From positions 124,001 through 188,000 of the forward strand of contig NZ_JAIKLE010000006.1 in NCBI RefSeq assembly GCF_022267315.1: a stretch of DNA of 64,000 bases. The letters are read 5' to 3'. Origin of the DNA: Maribellus maritimus (GTDB lineage: Bacteria > Bacteroidota > Bacteroidia > Bacteroidales > Prolixibacteraceae). Below the pieces are notes generated by a model, which saw nothing but the letters and a program-made list of their open reading frames with translations, was not told where the DNA came from and did not search any database. A program made the translations under genes and the position numbers. Positions 45,499-56,500 of this stretch are shown here, in pieces. Within the stretch, counting starts at the first letter, position 1, and every line of letters begins with the position of its first letter.

Positions 45499-46110
45499 AT
45501 GAAGGATAACAATGTTAAAAGTGTTGATTTTTTATGGTACCTGTTTTTAAATGGTGACGATAAAGTGTTTTCCGCCATATACCATCAATACATTGAGAGG
45601 TTGCTTTCCTACGGTTACAAACTTTGTCAGGATAGAGATTTGGTACATGACAGCATCCAGGAAATGTTTCTCGACCTTTTTCTCAAAAGAAAAAAGACCG
45701 GAAAAAAAATCGGAAATTTAAAAGCTTATCTTTTTGTTGCGTTCAGAAATGGTTTGATTAAAAAAATAAAGAAACAAAATAAATATAAATCCATTGAATT
45801 AGTTGAAGATGCTGAAAATAAGTATTTTGATAGCAATTATGATATTCAGAATGAATTAATTGACTTTGATATTTCGAATGAATTAAAGGAAAAGCTTTCA
45901 GTCGCAGTAAACAATTTATCTCCCAAACAAAAGGAAATTATTTATTTGAAATTTGAGGAAGGACTGGAGTACACAGAGATTTCAGCGATTATGAAAATTT
46001 CGGTTGAGTCTTCGCGAAAGTTATTATATCGGGCACTTCTTGCTCTTAGAAAAATTTTGGATCCCAAAACGGTTGAAGTGTTTTTTACACTGTTTTTCAA
46101 AAAAAGTTAG
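45499..46110 (+). CDS. ECF-type RNA polymerase sigma-70 factor (FecI-like)
   Basis: 203-residue Bacteroidota sigma-70 factor of the extracytoplasmic type: region 2 at about 20-85 (AIYHQYIERLLSYGYKL, DSIQEMFLDLF) and region 4 at about 135-190 (LSPKQKEIIYLKF, YTEISAIMKISVESSRKLLYRAL). I begin at the ATG at 45499; the TTG at 45451 adds 16 residues. It pairs with the FecR gene 58 bp downstream and should drive the next SusC/SusD genes when that receptor binds substrate. Confidence 0.92.
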   Translation: MKDNNVKSVDFLWYLFLNGDDKVFSAIYHQYIERLLSYGYKLCQDRDLVHDSIQEMFLDLFLKRKKTGKKIGNLKAYLFVAFRNGLIKKIKKQNKYKSIELVEDAENKYFDSNYDIQNELIDFDISNELKEKLSVAVNNLSPKQKEIIYLKFEEGLEYTEISAIMKISVESSRKLLYRALLALRKILDPKTVEVFFTLFFKKS

Positions 46111-46168
46111 CCAATCATGTCCATATTCTGACGATTATTGACTCCTACTTCCAGCTAAGCATTAGTAA

Positions 46169-47353
46169 ATGAAGAAATTTTTATCATATTTCGAAAATCA
46201 AAAATTTGTAAAATGGGTTTTTAATCCAAATGAAGAACTGGACTACTACTGGGAGGAGTTCATCAGAAAGAATCCTAAGGAAAAAGATCAGATTCAACAG
46301 TCCCGGATAGTATTGCTTTCGTTAAAATCAAAAAAAACAAAGGATTTAAAAGATATTCCACACGAACTATTTTCCAAAATTTCAAATAACATACATCAAA
46401 AGAAAAAGCAATTTACAACAGTTCGGGTAATTTTTGGTGTTCTCAGGTATTCTGCTGTTGCAGTTCTGTTTTTTACCTTGGGAATTGTATTTTATACTTA
46501 CCGGAAACCGGTTAGTTATCTGGATGTTTATAAACAAAATACCGAAATGCAGTCGGTTGGAAATGCTCAGCTTATTTTGGGGAACGGCGAAAATGTTCAG
46601 ATTCCGGAGAAAGAATCTGAAATCGTTTACCAGCCCAACGGAAAGATTGTTATTAATAAAAAAGATACAGTAGTTTCAAAAACCGATTTCTCTGAAACAG
46701 ATGTAAATCAATTGATAGTTCCTTACGGTAAAAATGCTTCGATAAAGCTACCTGATGGTTCATTTGCATACCTGAACGCAGGCTCACGATTAATTTATCC
46801 TTCTGCTTTTGAAAAAAATAAAAGAGAGGTCCTTTTAATTGGAGAGGGGTATTTTGAAGTTAAGCACAACAACGAAATTCCATTTATAGTCAGAACCAAT
46901 GAAGTTGAAGTAGTAGATTTGGGTACTGAATTCAATGTTTCTGCCTATCCTTCCGACAATGTTATAGAAACAGTTTTGGTGGAGGGGATAGTAAAAATAA
47001 GAAGAAATGGTTTTCATCTTTTATATAGTGAGTATATCCTTGAACCCAATCAAAGAGCAGCCTATAACAAACAAAATTCTGAAACAAAAATAACATCAGT
47101 GGATGTAATAAATTATGTGTCATGGCATGTAGGTTATCTGAATTTTGAAACTTCAGATTTAAGCCGGATAGTCAAAAAACTGGAGCGCTATTATAATATT
47201 CGGATTGTACTGGCAGATCCGGTTTTGGGAATTCGTACAATTTCAGGAAAACTAAAGCTGGAAGAAGATAAAGAAAGTGTATTAAAAGTGCTTGCAAAAA
47301 CAGCATCTGTTCAACTTGAAAAGATAAATGAAACGACCTATAAAATGAGATAA
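46169..47353 (+). CDS. FecR family anti-sigma factor
   Basis: 394-residue single-pass inner-membrane protein. The cytoplasmic N-terminus (1-85) binds the sigma factor, one TM helix spans about 88-110 (LRYSAVAVLFFTLGIVFYTY), the periplasmic FecR domain is at about 170-265 (IKLPDGSFAYLNAGSRLIYP, GEGYFEVKH) and a DUF4974-type C-terminal domain at about 315-390 contacts the STN domain of the receptor. Located between sigma factor and SusC, as usual. A terminator follows immediately. Confidence 0.93.
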   Translation: MKKFLSYFENQKFVKWVFNPNEELDYYWEEFIRKNPKEKDQIQQSRIVLLSLKSKKTKDLKDIPHELFSKISNNIHQKKKQFTTVRVIFGVLRYSAVAVLFFTLGIVFYTYRKPVSYLDVYKQNTEMQSVGNAQLILGNGENVQIPEKESEIVYQPNGKIVINKKDTVVSKTDFSETDVNQLIVPYGKNASIKLPDGSFAYLNAGSRLIYPSAFEKNKREVLLIGEGYFEVKHNNEIPFIVRTNEVEVVDLGTEFNVSAYPSDNVIETVLVEGIVKIRRNGFHLLYSEYILEPNQRAAYNKQNSETKITSVDVINYVSWHVGYLNFETSDLSRIVKKLERYYNIRIVLADPVLGIRTISGKLKLEEDKESVLKVLAKTASVQLEKINETTYKMR

Positions 47354-47356
47354 AAA

Positions 47357-47390
47357 AAAACCGGCTGGTGTTCCAGCACCTTCCGGTTTT
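47357..47390 (+). terminator. Intrinsic terminator between fecR and susC
   Basis: AAAACCGG (47357-47364) and CCGGTTTT (47383-47390) enclose an inner GGTG/CACC stem with a 6-base loop. The T-tract is the end of the outer stem. It uncouples the sigma/anti-sigma transcript from susC, which then needs its own promoter. Confidence 0.75.
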
Positions 47391-47432
47391 AATACTTAGT
47401 TAACTATTGTTTAAATTAAACGTAACAAATCT

Positions 47433-50400
47433 ATGAAAAAATCGCGAATGAGGTGTCTTTTCATTTGGGAAGGGCAGAATTTAAATTTTAGAAAAATGAA
47501 ACTAACTCTCCTGTTTTCGTTTTTGGTTTTTACAGCTTCGTGGGCGAATTCTTTTTCCCAGTCTACAAAACTAAACCTGAATTTGAAAAATGTAGCGGTT
47601 CAGGACTTAATTCAGGAAATTGAAAACCAGACTGATTTTTATTTTTTGTACCAGGATGATGTATTTCGTAATGATCAAAAAATTACCATCAATGCGAAAG
47701 ATGAATCGCTTGATGTGATATTAAAAGAACTTGAAGAACAAGCATCCGTTAACGCGGAGATTGCTGGTCATCAGATTATTCTGAGTAAGAAAACGGGTAA
47801 ATTGGAAGATATGCAGCAACAAACCAAACAAGTTACGGGGGTTGTAGTCGACGATGACGGTGTGTCGATACCCGGTGTTTCTGTAGTTGCGAAAGGTACA
47901 TCAGTCGGTACTGTCACCAATGCCGAAGGAACATTTCAACTTGATATACCGGTGGGTACAGAAACCCTTTTATTTTCTTTTGTGGGTAAAAGGTCTCAGG
48001 AAGTTAGTGTGGATGGGAAGACTTTTTTTAGCATTGTTATGCAGCAGGAGGCAATCGGGATTGAAGAAGTGGTGGCCATCGGCTATGGAAGTCAAAAGAA
48101 GCGGGATATTACCGGGGCGGTTACTTCTGTAAGAAGTGAAAATTTTAATAAGGGAGTTACAACATCTCCCGGGCAGTTGTTGCAAGGGAAAGTATCCGGT
48201 GTAAATATTACATCGTCGAGTGGCGCGCCGGGAAGCGGGCAGAGAATTACTATTCGGGGACAGGGCACCATTCGTCAGGGGTCAGGTCCTTTATTTGTTG
48301 TTGATGGGTTCCCCATTGGACTTGCAGGAACAGGGTCAGGAACAAGCCCTTTAAACTTTATTAATCCCGAGGATATTGAAACGATGGATGTTTTAAAGGA
48401 TGCTTCAGCAACGGCTATTTATGGTTCCCGGGGCGCAAACGGAGTAATACTGATTACAACAAAAAGGGGAAAATCAGGTGCTTCAAATGTATCAATCACT
48501 TCAAATATTGGAATATCTAGCATTTCAAAGAAATTGCCTGTTTTAAGTGCAGACGAGTTTCGCAAAAAGGTTGTTGAAATTGGTGGTATACTCGAAGACA
48601 GAGGAGGAAATACTGATTGGCAGGATGAATTAACGCGAACTGTAATTACCCAGGATCAAAATCTTGTTATGTCGGGAGGGTCAGACAAGCTTACCTACCG
48701 TGCTTCCCTGGGCTATCTTGATCAGAAGGGGATTGTAATTAATACAGGTATTAAAAGATATAGCGGAAGAGTCAATGCAACTCAAAAATTACTGGATGGC
48801 AGGTTAACGATTGATTTTAACCTTAATTCTACCATCGAAAAAGGTGAAAATGCTCATATGGGAACAGTGGTTTCCAATATGCTTAGTTTTAATCCAACAT
48901 ATCCGGCTTATGATTCAAATGGCGAGCCAATTAAATATCCGGATTTGATAAACCCGCTCAGCCAGGCAGAACTATTCACAGATTTTAGTGAGAGCCGTAA
49001 AATGATTATCAACATAACTCCTTCATTTGAAATTATTGACGGCTTGATATACAAACTCAATTTTGGATACGAGAACAGGTCAAGCGATTCTGATGCACAG
49101 GAAATGCCAAGTACGGATCCTTATGTTCAGGGATACTTGGAACAAACTTTTTATAACGGAACGAATACCCTTATAGAAAACTATCTGACCTATACTTTAG
49201 ATGTTGAGAGCCATAATATTAGTTTATTGGCAGGGTATTCTTATCAAAAAGACAATGCAAGATCACGGAGTTGGAATATAACCCAGTTTGAAGCTAATGA
49301 TATTGAACCCCGTTACAATCCGGGTAACGGGCAAATTCTTGACCTCGCAACAAACCGTCCCGGTGGTTGGGCACAGATTAATGAGTTACAATCGTATTTT
49401 GGTAGAGCAACCTATAGTTACCAGGGAAAATATATGGTAACAGGAACGGTCAGGGTAGATGGTTCATCAAAATTTGGGGGAAATAACAAATACGGTACAT
49501 TCCCGTCGTTTGCTGCAGGATGGAGAATTTCAGAAGAATCTTTTATGGAATCGTTGCCGTTTAGCAACTTAAAACTTCGTGCCGGCTGGGGACAAACCGG
49601 GAATCAGGAAATTCCACCCAAGATTACAAAAGAGTCTTTCCAGTCTTCAAACAGCGGTTCTTACAGTTATCCATTATCTGAAACTGGGGTTTACCCGGTT
49701 GGAACAGTTTATACACGTTTGGCAAATCCTGACATTCAGTGGGAGGTTTCTACCCAAACAAATGTTGGTTTGGATTTTGGATTGTTTGATGGTGCACTTT
49801 CCGGTACTGTGGATTATTTCCATAAAGTTTCGAACAATATTCTGGTCGAGGTGCCTTCATTTGATCCGGTTTCTCCTGCGCCTACATACTGGACCAATGT
49901 TGAAGGGATGAATATCATCAATAACGGATTGGAAATAGCTTTGGATTATCAACACTGGAACGATAACGGATTCTCTTATTCCTTTGGAGCAAATGCAACA
50001 TTTATTGATAATGTGGTTGAAGATTCTCCGTTTACCGTATTAACAACGGGAGCAGCTTCGGGTTCGGGTCAAACGGGTGCCACAATTAACGGTATGATAA
50101 ATGGTTATCCGATAGGCTCTTTTTATATGCAAAAATTCACCGGAATTGGCTCCGATGGTCTTTCTACATACGAGCCTCCCCTGGAGACTGATGGCGATGA
50201 CCGTTATGTTGTTGGAAGTGCACTGCCCGATGTAATGTACAACTTTTATGCAAACTTGAGTTACAAAAGATTTGATTTAAGCCTTAATTTTAATGGAGTG
50301 TCTGGCAATGAGATTTATAACCATACAGCTATGAACAAATTTTATAAAGGCCAGCTTGCTACTTCAAATAATGTAGTAGCTAAAGCGCTTGAGTTTCCTG

Positions 50401-50705
50401 AAGAAGCTATTACAAACGCAGCCCTCGTGTCGACACGTTATCTCGAAGACGGTTCTTTTCTTCGTTTGAACAATTTGACTTTAGGATATGATTTTGATAC
50501 AAATGCACTGGGTATTGGAAATTGGGCGAAGAGACTGCGCCTGTCTCTTACAGGTCAGAATTTATTTGTGATAACAAATTACAGTGGGTTTGATCCTGAA
50601 GTAAATCAGGATAAATCAACCGGAGGAGTACAATCCTTTGGAATAGACGACAACGGCTATCCCAAAGCCAGAACATTTGTAATTGGACTAAACATAACCT
50701 TTTAA
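47433..50705 (+). CDS. SusC/RagA family TonB-dependent receptor with STN signalling domain
   Basis: Outer-membrane importer that also signals to the FecR/ECF pair. 1090 residues: an extended leader with signal peptide (to about residue 43, ending NSFSQ), an STN domain (about 48-110: LNLNLKNVAVQDLIQEIENQ), a carboxypeptidase-like domain (about 128-210), TonB box and plug (VVAIGYGSQKKRDITGAVTS, DASATAIYGSRGANGVILITTKRG), then the barrel ending in Phe. The ATG at 47433 gives the long leader common in sigma-coupled SusC proteins; Met22 (47496) is the alternative. susD follows after 21 bp. Confidence 0.95.
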   Translation: MKKSRMRCLFIWEGQNLNFRKMKLTLLFSFLVFTASWANSFSQSTKLNLNLKNVAVQDLIQEIENQTDFYFLYQDDVFRNDQKITINAKDESLDVILKELEEQASVNAEIAGHQIILSKKTGKLEDMQQQTKQVTGVVVDDDGVSIPGVSVVAKGTSVGTVTNAEGTFQLDIPVGTETLLFSFVGKRSQEVSVDGKTFFSIVMQQEAIGIEEVVAIGYGSQKKRDITGAVTSVRSENFNKGVTTSPGQLLQGKVSGVNITSSSGAPGSGQRITIRGQGTIRQGSGPLFVVDGFPIGLAGTGSGTSPLNFINPEDIETMDVLKDASATAIYGSRGANGVILITTKRGKSGASNVSITSNIGISSISKKLPVLSADEFRKKVVEIGGILEDRGGNTDWQDELTRTVITQDQNLVMSGGSDKLTYRASLGYLDQKGIVINTGIKRYSGRVNATQKLLDGRLTIDFNLNSTIEKGENAHMGTVVSNMLSFNPTYPAYDSNGEPIKYPDLINPLSQAELFTDFSESRKMIINITPSFEIIDGLIYKLNFGYENRSSDSDAQEMPSTDPYVQGYLEQTFYNGTNTLIENYLTYTLDVESHNISLLAGYSYQKDNARSRSWNITQFEANDIEPRYNPGNGQILDLATNRPGGWAQINELQSYFGRATYSYQGKYMVTGTVRVDGSSKFGGNNKYGTFPSFAAGWRISEESFMESLPFSNLKLRAGWGQTGNQEIPPKITKESFQSSNSGSYSYPLSETGVYPVGTVYTRLANPDIQWEVSTQTNVGLDFGLFDGALSGTVDYFHKVSNNILVEVPSFDPVSPAPTYWTNVEGMNIINNGLEIALDYQHWNDNGFSYSFGANATFIDNVVEDSPFTVLTTGAASGSGQTGATINGMINGYPIGSFYMQKFTGIGSDGLSTYEPPLETDGDDRYVVGSALPDVMYNFYANLSYKRFDLSLNFNGVSGNEIYNHTAMNKFYKGQLATSNNVVAKALEFPEEAITNAALVSTRYLEDGSFLRLNNLTLGYDFDTNALGIGNWAKRLRLSLTGQNLFVITNYSGFDPEVNQDKSTGGVQSFGIDDNGYPKARTFVIGLNITF

Positions 50706-50726
50706 CTAATTTAAAAGAAAATTCAA

Positions 50727-52424
50727 ATGAAAAATAAGATAAAATTTACGATCCTGTCGTTGGCCCTGTTATTTAATTGGAGTTGTACGGACCTTGAAGA
50801 GCAGGTTCTCGACGAATCTCTGACAGGCAGTGTTTCCGAGGATGAAATTGTAACCAGCGTAGTTGCCCCTGTTTATTCAAATCTCTCGACTCTATTTTTG
50901 CATACACATTTATTTTGTCTTCAGATAATTTCTTCAGATGAAGGAATTCTACCTGCACGAGGAGGAAAAGACTGGTATGATGGAGGTGTATTTTACCAAT
51001 TACATGAACATGAATGCCTTCCAACAAACGCAAAGATTAGGGATACCTGGAATGATCTCACGCTCATGCTTTCGAGATCTGTTAGCGCTATAGCCACTTT
51101 AACACCTTTGGCAAAAACAGATGCCACTGCAAAAACATTTCTGGCAGAAGTAAGAGGAATGCGGGCATATTATAATATGTTGATGTTGGATTTATGGGGA
51201 ATCGCTTTTCAGAAAGATGACCCGAATGAGCTTTCCGTTGTTTTGCGTGGGGGTGATGCTGTTGAATACATTCGTGATGAATTTGAAGCTGTTATAGGCG
51301 ATTTAAAAACAGATGTCGGTCCTGGACGATTGACACAAGGGGGAGCTTATGCACTTTTAACACGATTATACATGAACGCTGCTGTGTGGCGCGATCCTTA
51401 TGCAACCAGTTTTGATTTCACTGATGCTGATATGGATAAAGTAATTGAGTACAGTTCCAAAGTTATTAATGATTATGATTATACAATGTCCTCTGAATAT
51501 TTTGCTTGTTTTGACAATGATAACCATACGAATAGTGAATTAATTTTTGCGATAGATCAGCGGCCAGATTTGAGTACATCTCACAATCGTATGTGTTACT
51601 GGTCCATGTCAGGTAGTTTTTATGGTAATCCGTTATACCCTGATGGCGATGGAACAGATGGTGGTGCAATTACTCAGGAGTTTTATCAGAGTTGGGTAGA
51701 TGCATACGGTGATGTTGATCCTGCTGACGCGGATTGCAGGTTCTTTTGGGAAAGATTGGTTATTCCGGAAGACTCAACAATTTCAGCTGAAGATTTTAAG
51801 TTAAACCGGGGGATATACAGAGGCCTTCAATATGGTTTGCAAAATGCCGGACATAAACAGCCTTTTTTTGTTGATGAGGAAGGAGAATACTACATTGGTC
51901 CGGTTAAAGATGTGAGAAGGGCTGCAGCTGACGCATATGTTGATTATCTTTTGGAGGTTGACTTTACAGCTGAAGGAAGTGATTATAACAGAGGATACAG
52001 GGTTGAAAAATACGAGTGGAGTTCAGTGTCAACAAACGGAACAAATAAGGGTGAACATGACCTCGTAATTGTACGTTTGGCAGACATGTATATGTTGCGG
52101 GCTGAGGCTAAACTTCAAAAAGGAGATGACTCAGGAGCGCTTGCTGATGTAAATTTTGTAAGGGCCTCAAGAACAGCCAGACCAGAAGTTACACCTCCTC
52201 CTTTAACCGAGCTTAATCTGGATATTCTTTATCGTGAACGCGGTTTCGAATTTTATTGGGAACATCAAAGAAGAACAGATATGATACGCTTTGGAAAATA
52301 TGAAGATCCCTTAATAGAAAAGACGAACAGTGATGTTGAAAAACGTCTTTTCCCAATTCCTCAAACGGCTATTGACGGCACTTCTATCGTAGAAGGATAT
52401 TTAGTACAAAACGACGGATATTAG
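50727..52424 (+). CDS. SusD/RagB family outer-membrane lipoprotein
   Basis: 565-residue partner of the preceding SusC. Lipoprotein signal with NWSC (Cys20) followed by TDLEEQVLDES. RagB/SusD signatures appear in VRGMRAYYNMLMLDLWG, VRLADMYMLRAEAKLQKGD and YRERGFEFYWEHQRRTDMIRFG. Substrate unknown; the nearby inositol operon makes an inositol-containing compound worth considering. A terminator at 52452-52479 ends the transcript. Confidence 0.95.
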   Translation: MKNKIKFTILSLALLFNWSCTDLEEQVLDESLTGSVSEDEIVTSVVAPVYSNLSTLFLHTHLFCLQIISSDEGILPARGGKDWYDGGVFYQLHEHECLPTNAKIRDTWNDLTLMLSRSVSAIATLTPLAKTDATAKTFLAEVRGMRAYYNMLMLDLWGIAFQKDDPNELSVVLRGGDAVEYIRDEFEAVIGDLKTDVGPGRLTQGGAYALLTRLYMNAAVWRDPYATSFDFTDADMDKVIEYSSKVINDYDYTMSSEYFACFDNDNHTNSELIFAIDQRPDLSTSHNRMCYWSMSGSFYGNPLYPDGDGTDGGAITQEFYQSWVDAYGDVDPADADCRFFWERLVIPEDSTISAEDFKLNRGIYRGLQYGLQNAGHKQPFFVDEEGEYYIGPVKDVRRAAADAYVDYLLEVDFTAEGSDYNRGYRVEKYEWSSVSTNGTNKGEHDLVIVRLADMYMLRAEAKLQKGDDSGALADVNFVRASRTARPEVTPPPLTELNLDILYRERGFEFYWEHQRRTDMIRFGKYEDPLIEKTNSDVEKRLFPIPQTAIDGTSIVEGYLVQNDGY

Positions 52425-52451
52425 TATACATATATATATAAGTTTAAGAAT

Positions 52452-52479
52452 AGGGCGGGCATAAACCCGTCCTTTTTAT
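52452..52479 (+). terminator. Intrinsic terminator after susD
   Basis: AGGGCGGG (52452-52459) pairs with CCCGTCCT (52466-52473) with one G-T wobble across a 6-base loop, followed by TTTTATTTTT. Confidence 0.8.
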
Positions 52480-52580
52480 TTTTAATGTTAAGGTGGGAAA
52501 ACAATTTGGTGTAAAGATGATGCATCAGTTGTAACCGGATAAAAAATTGCATTTTATTTAAAAATAATAATGTAATCTCC

Positions 52581-52588
52581 TAAATTTG
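52581..52588 (+). promoter_or_regulatory. Putative -7 promoter box of the phosphoesterase operon
   Basis: TAAATTTG, an exact TAnnTTTG match. Initiation near 52593-52596 makes the first ATG at 52597 almost leaderless and favours the in-frame ATG at 52627 for the next gene. Confidence 0.45.
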
Positions 52589-52596
52589 GTATCCAG

Positions 52597-53580
52597 ATGG
52601 ACTTTATGAATACAATTAAGGTAAGAATGCAGCTTTTTAAAAATGTAATATTACTTATATTCTTAATAAGTTATGGCGTTTCAAATGCGCAGGAGTTAAA
52701 GAAAAACGAATTATTCAAAAATAAGTCCTATACACTTCCTTATATTTTAAATCGTCCCAACAAAACATGGAAACTTCCTAAAAAGCTGAACGAGATTTCG
52801 GGATTGAGTTACATTGACAAATACCGGCTGGCCTGCATTCAGGATGAAAAAGGGAATATCTATATTTTTAATTTGCTAACCGGAGATGTAGAGCGTAAAA
52901 TTGATTTTGAAGATGATGGCGATTATGAAGCCATCGAGATTGTGAAGAATGACGCCTGGGTATTAAAAAGCAATGGCACATTATACAAGGTGAACAATTA
53001 CCTGAATGAAAATGAAGATGATGTTGAAAAGTATCCAACCATTCTTACCAAAAAGAATGATGCTGAAGGGCTGTGTTATTACCCACCCTCAAAACAACTG
53101 CTGATTGCCTGTAAAGGGCACCCTTTTGTGGATGATAAAAGTGGAAAAAACCAGAAGGCGATTTATCAATACGATATCAAAACAAATTTGCTCGATTTAG
53201 ATCCTTTTCTGGTCATCCGGCTTGATTTTATAAAAGACCTTAAAAATTACAACACCATTACCAAATGGGGTGTTGAACTGCTTGCTTCTCTCGACGATGC
53301 CAAAGGCGACCTTACATTTCAGCCTTCAGCAATAGCGATTCATCCCGTCACCGGCGATATTTATATTTTAGCTTCAGTAGGAAATCTGCTGATGATATAT
53401 TCTTCTGAAAAAGAATTACAGTGTATCGTCCAACTGGAAACAAAAATTCATCCGCAGCCGGAAGGAATTTGTTTTAGCCCTGATGGCACACTGTATATTT
53501 CGAATGAAGGCAAGGAAACCAGTGGTCGAATTTCTGTGTTTTCGATGAGAACTCAACCTTTTACAAACGATGGGCAATAA
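52597..53580 (+). CDS. SdiA-regulated/phytase-like beta-propeller exported protein
   Basis: 327-residue exported protein with the SdiA-regulated-domain pattern: LPKKLNEISGLSYID, CIQDEKGNIYIFN, GDYEAIEIV, KNDAEGLCYYPPS, and PQPEGICFSPDGTLYISNEG. This fold resembles beta-propeller phytases. The acidic positions of that fold may bind calcium, but activity is not established for the family. A signal peptide ends SNAQ. Three in-frame ATGs (52597, 52606, 52627) are possible, the last best fitting the promoter. Its stop overlaps the next start by 11 bp, so it is translationally coupled to the large phosphoesterase. Confidence 0.8.
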   Translation: MDFMNTIKVRMQLFKNVILLIFLISYGVSNAQELKKNELFKNKSYTLPYILNRPNKTWKLPKKLNEISGLSYIDKYRLACIQDEKGNIYIFNLLTGDVERKIDFEDDGDYEAIEIVKNDAWVLKSNGTLYKVNNYLNENEDDVEKYPTILTKKNDAEGLCYYPPSKQLLIACKGHPFVDDKSGKNQKAIYQYDIKTNLLDLDPFLVIRLDFIKDLKNYNTITKWGVELLASLDDAKGDLTFQPSAIAIHPVTGDIYILASVGNLLMIYSSEKELQCIVQLETKIHPQPEGICFSPDGTLYISNEGKETSGRISVFSMRTQPFTNDGQ

Positions 53581-56500
53581 AAGAAAAGAATATATCACAA
53601 TCTTCACCTTTTTATTTTGTGTGTTGTTTCAGCAGGCTGCGGTGGCACAGAAAATTTTTTATTCTGCAGAAAACAGGGAATGGCCCGGCGAAATAACTGA
53701 GCCCCCTGAAACAAAGCTTTATTCTATTTTTTTAATTGGAGACTTAAAACACCCGATTGAAAATATAAATCTTGAACTGTTAAAAAATAAGTTGGATAAC
53801 GAAGGTGAAAAAAGTGCATTGGTTGTTCTTGGAGATATTGTTTACCCAAGGGGATTGCCCGACAAAGAGGAGCCCGGTTTTGAAGAATCACTTCGCCGGC
53901 ACGAAGCAATTTTGAACCGGATAAAAGAACATCCGGGAAAAATTGTGTTTTTATCGGGAAACCACGACTGGGCAAACGGCGGTAAAGAAGGCTGGGAATC
54001 GGTTATTCAGCAGGAAGAATTTATTGAAAGTTTTCTTGACCGCGGGAATACATATCTGCCGGATGAAGGCTGCCCCGGCCCTGTTGAAATTGATTTAACA
54101 GAAGATATTACCTTAATTGTTGTTAACTCGCAATGGTGGTTTCATAGATTTGAGAAACCTGAATTAGACGATGATTGTGACATCGAAGATGAAAACGATT
54201 TATACATTCAGATTGAAGATGCAATTCGCAGAAATACAGATAAAAAAATAGTTTTCGCTACGCATCATCCTTTATTTAGCGTAGGTAATCACGGCGGTTA
54301 TTTTCCTTTTCTGATGAATATTTTTCCGTTTATGGAAGCAAAGCCTCCGCTGTATATTCCACTACCCGGATTTATTTATACCGGTCACAGGAAATATTTT
54401 GGAGACCCCCAGGATTTGGCCAATCCGGATTATAAATTATTTAAACAAAACTTACTTGAGATTCTTGAAAAATATCCGAATGTAATTTACGCAGCGGGGC
54501 ATGAACACAATTTACAGTATTTTCAGGCAGATAGCTTGCACCATATTGTAAGTGGCGGAGGCGGCGAAGGAACTTTTATTGCTGAACGGGAAAAGGAAGC
54601 CGATTTTGCTGCTCAATCCGTGGGTTTTGCCCAATTATCTTTTTATAAAAATGGTGACGTTTGGTTACAGTTTTTTAGTCCCCAAAACAATGGTTCCGAA
54701 AAATTACTTTTTAATAAGAAGTTGTATTCTAAACCGTTATTTAGTTCAGAGAAGACGGAAGCAACGTTTCAAGATATCGATTTCACCGATAGCATTGTAC
54801 ATGAAAAGTTAACTGATTTATACCAGATTGGAAAAGTCCAGCGTTTTCTGATGGGTGAAAATTACCGCGAGGTGTGGAGCACAGCAGTCGATTTTCCGGT
54901 GTTTGATATCGAAGCAGAAAAAGGCGGTTTATCAATTATAAAAAGAGGCGGAGGCCAGCAAACCCGTTCTGTAAGACTGGAAGATAAAGACGGGAAACAA
55001 TACGTTTTGCGCTCGGTAAATAAATTTGTTGAGAAAGCTTTATCAAAAGAAATGCAAAATACCATCGCAGTCGATGTGGTACAGGACGGTATTTCGGCTT
55101 CGCATCCTTATGCCGCTGTCACAATTCCCAAATTGGCCGACGCAGCGGGAGTGATGCATACAAACCCAAAATTGGTATGGGTTACTGATGATCCACGTCT
55201 GGGAATATACAGAAAAGACATTGCCAACGACATTTTTCTTTTTGAAGAACGGCCGGCAGGAAACAGAAAAGATATTCAAAGTTTTGGCTATTCAAAAGAC
55301 ATTGTGAACACTGCGGAAACAATCAAAAAGACCAATGACAAGCATGACCACATGGTAGATCAAAAAGCTGTTTTACGTGCCCGTTTGCTGGATATTCTTC
55401 TCAACGACTGGGACAGGCACGATGACCAGTGGCGCTGGGCTACTTTTAACGAGGACGGAGTTAAAATTTACAAACCGATTCCCCGCGATCGCGACCAGGT
55501 ATATTTTGTAAATGAAGGCCCGCTAATGTGGGTTGCTTCCCGGAAATGGGTGGTTCCAAAATTCCAGGGTTTCGATTCAACTATCAAAAATGTAGTTGGG
55601 CTCGGATTTAATTCCCGCTATTTCGACCGTGCTTTTCTTTCAGAACCGGATTTGCAAAACTGGATCGAGATTGCGGAAGACATTAAAACCTGTATTACGG
55701 ATTCTGTTATTCACGAAGCCATCTCTGAACTGCCCCCCGGGATTTATGCCAAATCGGGAAAAGAAATTGAAGAGAAACTAAAATCAAGGAGAGATTTACT
55801 CCCAAAATACGCTGATGAGTTTTATCGCTTTTTATCAAAAGAAGTTGATGTAGTTGGAACAGATGAACGTGATTTGTTTCTGGTGGAACGACAACAGAAC
55901 GGCAATACAAAAGTAGAAGTTTTTGCTTTGAGCGACAAAAAAGGAAAAGTAAAGGAAAAACTGTATGAAAGAACTTTTCTGCCCGATGAAACAAAGGAAA
56001 TCAGACTTTACGGTTTAAAAGACGAGGATGAGTTTGAACTGAGCGGTGAGGCCGAAAAAGGAATAAAAATCAGAATTATCGGAGGTAAGGATAAGGACAA
56101 GGTAAAAGACAAATCCATTGTAAAAGGGCTAAGCAAAAAAACCATTGTTTATGAGCGAAAAGACAAAAAAAACAAGCTAAAACCAGGCAGCGAGACCCGG
56201 ATGCATCTAAGCAGTAAAAAAAGTATCGACAACTACAACCGGAAACAATTTAAGTTTGACAAGACCATGCCTCTGATAACTGGAGGCTACAACATCGACG
56301 ATGGGGTATTTTTAGGTAGTGGTGTAAGTATAAAAAATTATAACTTCAGAGATTCAAGCTTTCATCAGTTTACAGGGAAAGTTGCATTCCTGACTGGTGC
56401 ATTTGAATTAGCTTACAAAGGATTGGTTACATCTGTGTCGCAAATTTTTGATTTTAAAATGGATGCAAACATAAGTATTCCCAGGAGCGTTGATAATTAT

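Noticed and set aside
52597-53580. Calling the propeller protein a phytase
   Set aside because: The fold is phytase-like but the SdiA-regulated pattern fits better and the active-site cluster could not be confirmed by eye.
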